64,000 nt of DNA, taken from Rotaria sordida. Its lineage: Eukaryota > Rotifera > Eurotatoria > Philodinida > Philodinidae. Of this stretch, positions 1-10,743 are shown piece after piece. Both the position numbers and the translations under genes were made by a program. The DNA is taken from the NCBI GenBank assembly GCA_905250125.1, contig CAJNOL010000160.1:158180-222179 (forward strand). The letters run 5' to 3'. The notes under the pieces are model-generated. The model was not told where the DNA came from. It worked only from the letters and a program-made list of their open reading frames with translations, and ran no database searches. Each line of letters begins with the position of its first letter. Positions within the stretch are counted from its first letter, which is position 1.

Positions 1-204
1 ACTTATATACACATGTTAGCATCCAAACTGATATGACATGCAATCTCGGATTGGACGAGGTGAATGTCAAATCCGAGATTGGATGTAATCTCAGTTTGGA
101 CACTAAATTATATATATATATGCTTCGTTGAATATAACTTGTCGTTATATTAGAAGAATTATATCAATCAAGATTATGATGAAGATCATTCTCTCACAAG
201 AGAA

Positions 205-420
205 GCTGCCATAACTCAGTGGTTGTGCTGTTCAACACGTGTCTACAAGGCGCTGTGTTCAAATTTCAGTACCACCAGCCCTGAAATGATCCTGAACAAG
301 TCACTAACAACTGTTTGTCTCAGATCACTTGACTGATAGCATGCTGACTACATGGTGACACACATCTGCTCTCTGTAGTTAGTTAGTGTGTATGACGAGC
401 TCAAGCAATTGAACGCAAGA
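205..420 (+). repeat. tRNA-derived SINE-like repeat, copy 1
   Basis: This stretch has a box A-like segment (TAACTCAGTGG, about 215-225) and a box B-like segment (GTTCAAATTTC, about 261-271) spaced as in a tRNA-type RNA polymerase III promoter. The part from box B through AAGTCACTAAC has a clear diverged relative at about 13322-13386. Shared blocks include the box B, a CCA-rich stretch and the AAGTCACTAAC tail. Two diverged copies with an internal Pol III promoter are what a SINE leaves behind. It does not fold convincingly as a functional tRNA in the sequence I can see. The 3' end is uncertain. Confidence 0.5.
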
Positions 421-765
421 ACTCTGCATCGAACTGACCTTCTCTCTACAAATAGAGCTAGTATTAGTTGTAGAGGAGATATCGGAATACTGAGTGTATC
501 GCAAGGTACCTAAGAGGCAGGAATATTGTTTCTTCCTTTCTCACAAGAAATTTATTCGTTTTATCATTGTATTTCATTATTTTTTCTGAAACTCATATAA
601 AGTTTGTATAGCAAGCAACTGTCCGTTTGCACCCTATAGGTCTACGTTTTTTTTTTATATAGATATATCGAAAGCCAATGATTATGAAAAATCTACATTG
701 TGAGTCAATCAAATAATAGATCATTATCATAAGCATTTATTTATCAATTTTTTTTTTTTTTATAG

Positions 766-907
766 AAGTGTTCCTGTAGCTAAAACATTACGATCAAGTG
801 ATATTTTATTAGATATTTTAATTGATTATGGTTATATATATTTTTTTTTGTTTCTAGGAAAATCAAAGAAAAGAAAACACTCATCTTTAGAAAACAAGCG
901 AACATAG
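766..907 (+). other. possible coding remnant, unrecognised
   Basis: An open stretch follows a long T-tract and an AG at 764-765, with host-like codon use. It reads SVPVAKTLRSSDILLDILID, then a low-complexity segment, then GKSKKRKHSSLENKRT and a stop. The 27 bases at 831-857 start with GT and end with AG, but are too short for a normal intron and keep the frame open either way. I do not recognise the product. It could be the last exon of a gene entering from the left, or chance. Confidence 0.2.
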
Positions 908-1910
908 AAATCGATTAACATTAAAAATCAGAAAAAGTCAAACAACAAAATTAAATAAATGATAGACATTATAAAATCTTATTTATCAAAAGATATTATC
1001 GAAACTTTTCATTCTGTTATTCTTATTCACAGTGAAAAAAAAAATGTTTTTTTTTAACAACAAATAATAAGTAATTCAGTTTTCAATTTTTTTTTTCTTC
1101 ATCATATTTCCTGCTGTGTATATAGAGATGAATGAAACAAATGTTTGTACACATATGTTTTCTTTTTATTGATTAGTCGTCAAGTAAAAAACTATGCAGA
1201 ATACAGAGAAGTAAGTCATTACATCTGAGAATGATTTCAAAATTTAAATGACTCGTAGAAATTATTAATGATCGATTATAATCTAAAACGATTATTTAGT
1301 TATAGTTCTGTATTAATTTTAAAGAATTCTATTCTGAAGGTTCAATTTAAAGATAATTTCATTAAAAAATCGAACAAGTTAAGAGTGATATCTCTTGACA
1401 ATCTACTGCTTTCAATAGAGTTAGAAGAACATACGGATCTGTATAAAATTGTATCAAAGTCTTACATCGGACTCCGACTTCGGCGAAGTCAAAACGACCA
1501 TCAAGAATTTTTTTTTGAATCAATATCGAAGTTACATCAATAAAAAAAACTAAATATTTTTACTCTTACATAGTAAAAACTTTATTTTTAATATGTTTGA
1601 CCAATGATCGAAAATACATGAGATACATAAGCTTGAAGGAAAAAAAGCACCAGAGAGACATTCTCATTAACAAGTAACACAAAAAGAAATATATACGTCA
1701 ATCAACAAAAAAAAATTCTCGGAGTCAGAGCTGCAGGGAAGAAAATTTTTCATATCAAAAAGTTTGACTTAACAATATAAGGTTCTAAATTGAATGAAGA
1801 ATTTAGTAACTCATTATAATCATAAAAGAGATTAATTTTGAACTGAATAGTTTGAATTAATAATTTATAAAAATTACTTTTTTGCATTTTTCTGTATGAA
1901 TTACAATCCA
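908..1910. other. gene-free AT-rich stretch
   Basis: AT-rich sequence with long A and T tracts. A 91-codon ORF at 1268-1543 has no recognisable motif and no supporting splice context. I see nothing else I can support here. Confidence 0.5.
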
Positions 1911-2723
1911 AATAATGAGTGACTCATAATAAATGGCTACATATTGCACTGCATATTTTTATCTCTAAATACGGTTTAAAAAAAATAGAATGTGCCACAA
2001 GATACAGCATGAAAAGCTTATTTTTTATTTCATCAATTAGTGAATCATAGTTTTTAACTTTATCCCATTACATATTATTGGTGATAGCATCCCACACGTA
2101 ATAATCCAAAACATTGAGATCAGAACTATTTGATGACCATCTAGGATTGTCTATAAAATGCATAAGACTTTCTTTACACCATGCCAGTAATTCCTGATGT
2201 GTATGTGACATAGCGTTGTCTTGTTGGCAGGTGAAATCGTTGTCTAGGAGTCGTTCGTTTTCAAATTATGCTTGTAGAAGAAGGCTCTAGGACAGTTGCT
2301 CGTCAGATCACTTGCTCACATGAGTGTGGATGAAGAGAAGAATCATGCCAGCATCCACACTTACACCCACGAGCAATTCTCTTGCTTTCGTGGAAGAATA
2401 ACTTCAATATAATTTTCATTTGATAATATTTTATCAGATTTAAATAATAATGGGAGATGTCAGATCATTTTTAGATGCATCTAAACATTTCATAATTCTT
2501 TTTGGTTTATATTTTCTTGTTTGTCTACTTCTTGTCAATTTGCAGCATAAAAACGTTCTAATGAGAAATATTTTTCGTCAATAAATAGGATTCTCTTCAA
2601 CCGATGATGTAAAAAAAGGGAATTAATCGTTTACCAAAAAAAATTTTTTTTTTTCTAAAATGTATTTAGAGATTAAAATATGAAATGCAAAATACAGCCA
2701 TTTATTATGGATCACTCTTTATT
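1911..2723 (-). mobile_element. degenerate Tc1/mariner-type element with terminal inverted repeats
   Basis: Segments 1911-1972 and 2663-2723 are imperfect inverted repeats of about 60 bp; both contain a CATAATAAATGGCT-like block followed by a block ending ATCTCTAAATA. Between them, on the minus strand, lies a transposase fragment (2068-2256). The element is about 0.8 kb, shorter than the roughly 1.3 kb of complete mariners, and the transposase is only a C-terminal fragment, so it is dead. A second small inverted repeat at about 2292-2387 sits inside it. No clear target duplication is visible. Confidence 0.7.
2068..2256 (-). pseudogene. mariner-family transposase fragment (DD37D-like catalytic spacing)
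   Basis: The minus-strand translation contains CQQDNAMSHTHQELL and then WSSNSSDLNVLDYYVWD, ending at a stop at 2068-2070. These match the second and third catalytic blocks of Tc1/mariner DDE/D transposases (QQDNA..H and NSPDLNPLDY.W). The Asp of QQDNA and the Asp of LDY are separated by 37 residues, the spacing of the maT (DD37D) group. The frame closes upstream within a few codons, and the N-terminal DNA-binding half and first catalytic Asp are not found. It is a relic lying between matching inverted termini. Confidence 0.75.
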
Positions 2724-3095
2724 TCGTGAGATGATTGTTGCACATTTTACTATATTGATTTCCAACCTTTTAAATATAAAAAAGAAGTCTTGATATTTCT
2801 ATGCTATTTACTAGTAAAAAGTAATTGTTCTTCTTAAGAAGAAAATATGATTTTCTTTATGAATCGGATAAGTTCGATCCAATTTGATACACAAACAGTA
2901 TCAACTTATTTTCTTCTTTCTATTGTTGAAAGCTAAAAAACGCCAAGATTATAGTAGTAAGATTAGTAACAAGTTTGGTTTCAAAAAAAAAAAAACAAGA
3001 ATTATCTTATCTATGAACTTTTTCTCTATAAAAATAGAAATTTATGTTTTTTTTTCTTTTTCTAATAAAAACTTTGTCTTATATTTTCTTTCTAG

Positions 3096-3216
3096 TTCTA
3101 TTACATGGCATCGTAATGATGTGATTATTGCCATATGTATATTTGCTATAATGATTTGTTCAGGTTTTATAATAGGTCTTATGTATGGTATGTTAGCTGC
3201 ATCACTCACCAATTGA
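3096..3216 (+). CDS. last coding exon of an unidentified membrane protein (partial)
   Basis: A splice acceptor (TTTCTTTCTAG, ending 3095) is followed by an exon with host-like codon use that ends at a TGA at 3214-3216. It encodes SITWHRNDVIIAICIFAIMI, then a glycine-containing hydrophobic run and the end ASLTN. About 25 hydrophobic residues make a single membrane span with a very short tail. The upstream exon must end two bases into a codon; I could not identify it. A larger ORF from 2884 reads through the intron and is not trusted. Confidence 0.35.
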
Positions 3217-4476
3217 ATACAACATCGTTTAATGTTTATAAAATTTAAATATGATTTATATTTTCTTTTTCTACAATTTAATAAATAAATAATTGTTGAT
3301 GTGAATTATTCATATTTTACAATTAATATTTAGAAAAAATATTGATTTACTATGCTGTTGTAACTCTAACACGATCGCCTAACATACGTGTAGATCATAA
3401 TCAGTTTCATCATACTATTATAAGTGCACAATACCATATGAAACTGCTCATCTTCTAAATATGTTCTACTTAAGATAAGTAGAGTATGCTAATAATATCT
3501 ATCAGTTACACCGAACTATTATTTATGTGAATAGAACATCCTGAAGTGCATCTGAACGTTTGTTGATTACATAGGATTTGCTCAAACCTCAGTGAGATAC
3601 ATTGTTATATTATAGTTCATAACCTTTAATCGAATCATGCCCTTTTAAAGTATATATTAGGAACACTTATTGCAGCATATTAATCATATCAGTTAATCAT
3701 ACACAATTATTGTTTTTATCTAAAGTAGTTCACAGTATATGAGAGTGCTAAATAGTGATGCATGATTTCAAACACTTCAAAGATAGTGAATGATAAGGTC
3801 ATGAAAAAAGTACTAGATAAATCTAGTGCAAAGTAATTCCTTCGGTATTTGTTCTTCTTGTAATTAAGGCTTCACATGTTCATAATATAAACTAGTAACA
3901 ATTTCATGTGTCATATTTATTTTATTAATGTAGGTCCACAGGGGTTCCAGGTGGATAACAAGTGGCAGTGTTAATATTAAATCAGTTCTTGTCTCGATTT
4001 ATCAATGGGCGATAGTAAATTACAAAGAATAATTGTTCGAATAGATTTTTAAATCTAATTAGATGAACATTAATATTATCTATATTGATAAATATTTTTT
4101 GTAAGATCATGATTATATTTAAGTAATAATGATACTAGATTTTTTTTTTGCTGTTGAATATAATATGTTTGAGTATTATTTGAATTAGTTAATTAAAATG
4201 AAGAAAGAATTATATGAAATATAATTTAACATTGACATTAGTATAGAAGATTTTGTTCATTACATACTTATTTTTTCATTTATAATTTTTAATTAAAATT
4301 TTTTGATTTTTTATATAATCAATATAATGATTAATAAGAATACAGAAAAACTTGTTTGATATACATTCATTAATAGAAATAGAATTAAAATAAAGCAGAA
4401 TCGTTATTTCAGATTAATAATTCTTTGTTTTTAAAGATTATTAATATATCATTAAAAAATATCTTACAAGAAAACA
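3217..4476. other. gene-free AT-rich stretch
   Basis: No coding signal on either strand. The segment at about 3932-3990 (GGTCCACAGGGGTTCCAGG... through AACAAGTGGCAGTG) is similar to 28890-28945 and looks like a second, low-copy dispersed repeat family. The rest is unremarkable AT-rich DNA. Confidence 0.5.
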
Positions 4477-5302
4477 CCTCAACCATTTCCGAGTTTTCGG
4501 CTTTAATTAACTTCCATTGATACTTAGAAAACTCTAAAAGCATCCGTGCTCATGACTCTTTATTTCTGAGATATATTTAAAATCATGCCGAAGAAAAAAA
4601 AATATTTTTCTTTCATTTTTGAAATGTATGGTATTTTTTGTCATCAAAATAAGTCTAAATCAACATTTCTATAGTCAGCTCGAATAATAATTTATTTACT
4701 GCAGTAATCATAAATTCATGGTTTTGCTAACATTCACAATATTAAAATGATAATTGTGTAAGACTTATTGATTTTTTGATATTCCGAGAAAGAAAGACAA
4801 ATAGAAAAGAACAACCGTCGATACTTTTTGATCACATATATATATATATATCATGTTCGTGTAAGAGAAAAATACTTGACACGTATAATAATTATATGGG
4901 CAAAGTATTTCTCTCTGACATGAATATAATGCAAATATGATCAAAAAGTATCGGCGGTTTGTTTTTTTTTTTCTTTTCTATTTTTCTTTCTTTCTCTGGA
5001 ATATCGTAAGTCACTAGGTCTTATGCAATTATAATAATTTGATATTCTGAATGTTAGTAGACCATGAATTTATGATTACTATAGCAAATAAACTATTATT
5101 CGAACTGACAATAAAACACTAACTTTGATGGCAAAATAAATATATACATTTCAAAAATGAGAAAAAAAAAACACAGGTGTTTTTTCTACGACACTATTTA
5201 AAAAGCATATCTCGGAAATGAAGAATCACAAGCACGAATGTTTCTAGAGTTTTCTTAGTGTTACTGAGATCTAATTAAAGCTAAAAGTTCGAAGTTATCT
5301 CG
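4477..5302. repeat. long foldback (inverted-repeat) element
   Basis: The left half (about 4477-4880) and right half (about 4890-5302) are imperfect reverse complements over almost their whole length, so the transcript would form one long hairpin centred near 4886. Matching pairs include CGATACTTTTTGATCA (4819) with TGATCAAAAAGTATCG (4938), and AATCATAAATTCATGG (4707) with CCATGAATTTATGATT (5062). The apex (about 4853-4925) is a smaller hairpin. No ORF is present. This is a foldback or MITE-like element. Confidence 0.8.
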
Positions 5303-7990
5303 TTAGATGAACAATCACATAATTAATTCAAAAGTTAAGAGACAAAATATATCAGTTCTTTAAACTATTCATAATAATTTTTTTTTGCATGTCTATGAAT
5401 TTATATTCTCAAGTAAAATGAAGATATAAATAATGAAAAAAAATAATTTGATTATAATCCATAAAGTTAGATGAATAGTTTATTATGTTTATTGTCTAAA
5501 ATAGACTTTCGAATAAGAAAAATATTTTCATCTAAAAAATTCATATTTGTTTTTTTTTCCTTAAGCTTAATTAACTTATAATCATAGATCTATAGTCAAA
5601 ATTTTGAATTTTAGTTTAATAATAGTGTATTGAATAATAATAACAATACTAATGATCAATTTTATATGCACGAATAGATTTTTTTTCTTTTCTGGTACAT
5701 ACAACAAACTCAAAATTATAAGATGAAAAAAAAAATGAATTTTTAATTAACTTCCTTGTCTTATAGAGTCTGTTTCTGATTTCCTTATTTCAAGAAGTGT
5801 CATCTTGCATGAATTCATCATCATCAGAAAAACAAATTTTTTTTTTTGGTTTCTAAAGAAAATATATAATTATATATATATATATATATTTATTTTTTTT
5901 TTTTTTTGTGTTTCTAATCAAAGTTTTTTTTTCATTTCGAACGACTTGAGTAACCTTAAATTGCATGTTCATATGGATTATTTCAATCACCTAAGGCTAT
6001 CAATACATTACGACGAAGTCCACCTGTATATACATTCTTTTTTTGAATTCATGCAATCAATGAAATGCACATTTGTAAACAAAGAAAATATGACATAGTC
6101 GTTCCCGTCTAAATATAATATAGAGAAATCGGATGATGTTTTCCGGTATAAATTTGATTCCTTCGCTTTCTTGTCTTTTTTCTTTCTCGATTTCTATCCG
6201 TTACAAAGTCGATAGTAATGATGCGACATGCTCAATCAAGTGGTTTATCAACAATATGTTTGTTCATTTATTCTTATAGAGTTGTCTTTTTTTTTTTTTT
6301 TTTTTTTTAAAGCAAAATGCAAATGAGAAACTGCTCGTACGCATGATAAGTATGACTCTCATACTCGTCGGCCTAATCATGATGAGCATCATCGAAAGTT
6401 AGTTCCTGTATAGTAGAACAAGTCAAGATGTATATACATACTCATCGTGTTCAATTAGTGTTAGTTAATGAATTTATGGTCATGATAAAGGAAATCAACT
6501 ACTGTAATCAAATAATGATTAGTTTTCCTACAAATTTTGTTCGATCCATTTCTTCTATTCAAGCGACTTCCTTTTTTTTTTTCATGTAGAGTCAAGTATA
6601 AATATGTCTATATAACATGTCAAATATGTCAAACATCGAATTCACAATTAAATATTCCAAAATTTTTTGACTGTTTATTCCTGTGCAATAAACGAAATTA
6701 TTCAATAGTATAATAACAAAGAATAATTAACATCAAGTACATTTAGCTATAGGCACTAGCTTTCTTTTTCTTTCTTTATTGTATTAACTGGCTTTTAATC
6801 AAGCTTTCTGCTATTTTGGTTAATTACATCATATGTAAAGGTCTGTCTGCCTTTTTTCACGCTTATTATATCTACATATATACACTAAGATTTCTCTATT
6901 AGAAAAGAAGAAAAACATTATGTCGAGATGCTTGCAGAAAAAATTATACAGATTTCTAGAAAAAAAAAATTGACGGATAATAGATGAAAGAAAAAAGAAA
7001 GTAAAAAGAAAGAAAAGGATAATGCAGATTGATGCACTCAGTTGTCTAGAATAGTGCTTATTTTAAAAAAAAAACGACAACGAGAGCAAGGTTAATAGAG
7101 TATATCTATGTTACTCATAAGAAATATGATGTAACTCATTGTATAAAAAAAAAAAAACGCAAGTGACTTTCTTACTTCTTCCTTTTACTTACATGCAACT
7201 GTAAATCTTCGTTTAATTTTCTATTTATTATTTTAATTTATTATTTATATTCTAGAAAAAAAAAATCTCAATTAATTATAATTAAATATCAATTTTAATT
7301 AATTATCATGTTCCATTGGTGGGTGTTTGAAGCATTAGAACAGTAAGTTGTTGCTTTCTAATTGATAGAAAATTCGTTTGACTATTATCATGACTAAATT
7401 GAGAAGATAATCTTTTGGAAAACCTTTTAAAAGAATTATATGATCTAGACAACTGCTCGATATAATCTCTTCGTTTTGATTGATGATCAATATGTTTTTT
7501 TTTTCTATATGATAAACGATATTTTATAATGACATAAATCTTCCACTAAGGTGATTTACAATAGAACTAAGATATATAATGTAATTTTCTAAATAAAAAC
7601 ATACATTAACAATTCGATAAAAGAATATATTAATAATATCTATCATATATTTGTTCAGAAACAAAAGAAAAATAACATCTATAGTAATTGACTTTTTCAA
7701 TGAAAATAAAAGAAATGCCATAGATCCATTAATTTATGATTATCAATTATGCAATAGAAAAAAAAAATAACTTTGTAAATGTCAGTGAATAGATCATAAA
7801 AAAATATTTGTCATCTAATAATGTCAAATTGGCAGATACTGTTTCAAGGATATTTATCTGGCTAATATCAAAAATATTTTGCTATTTTGGAAAATATTTA
7901 TCGAATAAATCAATGATCTTTATAGATTAATTTTTAGAGATGTGTAGAATTTCTTACCCTGCAGGGTAAGAATAAAAAGTATCTTACAAG
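5303..7990. other. gene-free AT-rich stretch
   Basis: Contains poly-T/poly-A tracts, for example about 6285-6309, and an (AT)n run at about 5870-5890. Short ORFs here have low-complexity translations and no splice support. I see no gene. Confidence 0.5.
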
Positions 7991-7991
7991 G

Positions 7992-8466
7992 GAACCTATC
8001 CGACTGAGAATCTTCGTTTGAGCTCATAGGTAGAACTCATAGTATAGATATGGATATCACAAGAAAAGTCGCAATAAGAAATTTCGGTCTGAAATTTTCC
8101 CTAACACTAACTCTTATGATTCTTAGGATATTCTGAAAGTTTCAACTCGAATGAATTATTACTTCTTAAGATATTATATGCTTAAGAACTGGACTATTTT
8201 TCGAGCGTTTGTGTAACAATAACGTTTATTTGAGCAGCAACTTTCAGAATATCATAAGGCCCATGAGAATTATTGTTGTGAAGGAGTTCAGGACGAAACT
8301 TCTTATTGTGATTTTTCTTGTGATATCCTGCAATACGTTGAAAGTTTAGTAAAATGGCTATAACTCGAGAAGAAAGATCCAATGGCACGAGCTCTTTCTG
8401 GATTTTTATCTACATTATGAGTCTTACCTATGAGCTCAAACGAAGATTCTCAGTCAGATGAATTTC
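7992..8466. repeat. foldback element, family A copy 1
   Basis: GACTGAGAATCTTCGTTTGA (about 8003) is mirrored by TCAAACGAAGATTCTCAGTC (about 8436), and GATATCACAAGAAAA (about 8052) by TTTTCTTGTGATATC (about 8314). The arms are roughly 200 bp. The internal block with a TTAGGATATTCTGAAAGTTTCA core recurs in the copies near 12.2 kb and 50.2 kb, which defines a family. Confidence 0.75.
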
Positions 8467-8754
8467 CTCGTCAATCAGGGTACGAGAAAAGCTTACTCAA
8501 CATATCTCTAATATGATACAATTTCGCTATTTATCACTTTTAGAGTCTTCCAAATAGAGTAGGATTAAGGAAGAGTAAAATAAAAACTTCATAGAGTAAG
8601 GTAAAGGTTAGAAAAATTTTTTCGCGAGGAAATCTCTTCAGTCGCCCTTTTCCTATTTTCATGATTTTGTTTTGCCGATAGATACCAGAGACCGTCACAG
8701 GGCACTTTTTCTTGCCCTGCCCAGTCCTGAAACTAACTCATGGCAAAAGTTTTT

Positions 8755-8791
8755 CGTCCTGCCCTGCCCTCAGGGGCAGGACAGGGCAGGG
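8755..8791. repeat. GC-rich hairpin of CCCTG units
   Basis: TCCTGCCCTGCCCTCAGGGG is followed at once by its near-complement GCAGGACAGGGCAGGGC, making a stem of about 16 bp. It is far more GC-rich than its surroundings. Confidence 0.7.
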
Positions 8792-9196
8792 CATTTCATT
8801 TGATCTTGCTAATTAATAGAGCTGCTAATATGTTAAAAGTATATGGCCATTTTCAGGTTAAACATGTACATGTTATTTACATTAATTTGAAAGAAATGTT
8901 ATACATAAACCAGGATCATCATAGGAAACGTCCATGACATTTGAGCATAAAAAACAATCAAAATTATCACAAGGAGAAAATGCAAGTATTAGGAAAAAAA
9001 ATATTGAAAGACTAAATAAACATAGTAAATTGTTTTATTATATGAACGCGCATCGTTCGACGTTTTCCCTTCTTTTTATCCATCCTTTTATTTACATATG
9101 TAGACTAAATTGCATCCAATGAAATCATAAAAAATGCCACAATTACATCAGAGACCGAAAACGAGTCGAGTTCAATGAGAAGTTTTGAGACATGTG

Positions 9197-9262
9197 TCGA
9201 GTCGAGTCGAATCGAGTCTGTTCAGACCTTCTGTCGAGTCGAGTCGAGTCGAGTTTGACTCG
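9197..9262. repeat. GTCGA pentamer micro-array
   Basis: Repeated GTCGA units (tgtcgagtcgagtcgaatcg, then another run after a short gap, then an inverted GACTCGAGAGACTCGAC). It lies inside the 8677-10045 element. Confidence 0.75.
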
Positions 9263-10035
9263 AGAGACTCGACTTTTTTGAAATTTCTCCATGATTCTTT
9301 CATTCGCAGCATTAGTCTTTATTGTTGTCAGTTGAATCAGAAGGATACAAAATTAATTCATTACCATGAAAAAGTCTAACAAAGCACTACGATGAATAGA
9401 CACTGATAAACTAATGGCATTACATAAACTACAATGAATAACGTACACTAACGCTCATTGTATTCAATGCATTAGTGTCTATACAAAAATTAATTCGGAT
9501 ACAAAGTATTGACTAATCACAAATCCACACAAGTGATCAATACGCAATATGTAACAGAGTTGATAATACATAGTGTTATTTGATCACTTATCACATGAAG
9601 GTGATAGAAAAAGAGAAATAACTGACAAGTCTGAGATAGTTACAAGAGGTAGACATAGACAATCATTTGCTCTCCAAAGTCTCACAAAAAAAACGATTCA
9701 CAATTGTATTAAACTACCATATAAGTGTACTGTGTGACTGAATTCTTCTTATTCTTATTATGAAAATGTACTTCTAGACATTCGTTATTTGAACCCAGTG
9801 AAACTTTTAAAACTTTATGGCGAGCCAATTTGGGTTCAATTTTTTTTGACTCGTTTCGGCCTCTGAATCACATCCATTGAAACCACTTACCTTGACCAAC
9901 TGATGATGGCATCTGTTGTAAATGATTATGATATCACTGTTATTAGCTCAAAAACCTCGGAGATATTGTTTATTGCAGAAAAAAGTGATCAGGGCATCAG
10001 GGCAAAAATTTCTGCCCTGCTCTGTGACGGTCTCT

Positions 10036-10560
10036 GATAGATACTACATAGTATTCTAATAAAAACCCTAAAATGATTCATGTTTCCATTGATATGCGAT
10101 TAAATTATTGAATTTTTAATATGTCCATTTTCTAGAAGTTCCAAGTTTTCGGAAAACTCGTATTTTCGAATTTTCATCTGAAACTTTACGCATATAGACA
10201 ACTCAACTAGAATAGTTTCTATAGGAAAATTCACAAGTTTTGAACAAAGTTTCTTTGATATATTAGACCTTTAAAACATAGATCCTTGTCTATGAGTAGT
10301 ATATACAACATGTATTTTTTTTTGAAAGCTTCATATTTCGAAGAAACTTTGTTCAAAACTTCTGAATTTTCCTATGAACGTTATTCTAATTGAGTTGTCT
10401 ATATGCCTAAAGTTTCAGATCAAAATTTGAAAATACGACTTTTTCTGAAAACTTGAAACTTCTAGAAAATAGACTTATTAAAAATTCAATAGCTTAGTCG
10501 AATATCAATAGGAACCCGAATCCTTTTAGAGTTTTTATTAGAACACTATGTAGTATCTAT
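10036..10560. repeat. foldback element directly upstream of the innexin
   Basis: TAGATACTACATAGTATTCT at about 10039 mirrors the sequence at about 10538-10557 (AGAACACTATGTAGTATCTA). Inner pairs include TTCTAGAAGTTCCAAGTTTT with AAAACTTGAAACTTCTAGAA and GTTTTGAACAAAGTTTCTT with AAGAAACTTTGTTCAAAAC. The arms are about 230 bp with an unpaired loop near 10290. It abuts the previous element and ends about 180 bp before the innexin start, so it may overlap the innexin promoter. Confidence 0.8.
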
Positions 10561-10743
10561 AGATAAACAAATTATCAAAATCGGAAGCCGGCAGGTGAAG
10601 AGGTTTTCTCATCAATCAAAGTACAAAAAAGCTTATCCTGCACATGCCTACTCACTTTTTAATAATAGTTCGATAGGCAAATCTCCTAATACTATTCGAA
10701 TATATAATTCTTTATTTCAAGTTTCTATATTATCTATTTTAGT

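Larger units (their letters stand above)
8677..10045. mobile_element. about 1.37-kb element with terminal inverted repeats, no coding capacity
   Basis: GATAGATACCAGAGACCGTC at 8677 is matched in inverse at about 10025-10044 (GACGGTCTCTGATAGATAC), with more partial match inwards through CCCTG-rich sequence. A second nested pair is CAGAGACCGAAAACGAGTC (about 9151) against GACTCGTTTCGGCCTCTG (about 9849). The interior holds a GC-rich hairpin of GCCCT units (8755-8791) and a short GTCGA tandem array (9197-9262). The ORFs inside have no recognisable domains. The structure fits a non-autonomous DNA transposon or nested foldback. Confidence 0.6.

Noticed and set aside
831..857. GT...AG interval that could join two coding pieces
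   Set aside because: 27 nt is too short for a spliceosomal intron, and the frame is open either way.
1268..1543. 91-codon ORF
   Set aside because: No motif, AT-driven composition, no neighbours or splice sites to support it.
8194..8388. 64-codon minus-strand ORF
   Set aside because: Lies entirely inside a foldback arm.
9197..9262. GTCGA repeats as a possible CRISPR or centromeric satellite
   Set aside because: The units are five bases with no spacers, the array is very short, and the genome is eukaryotic.
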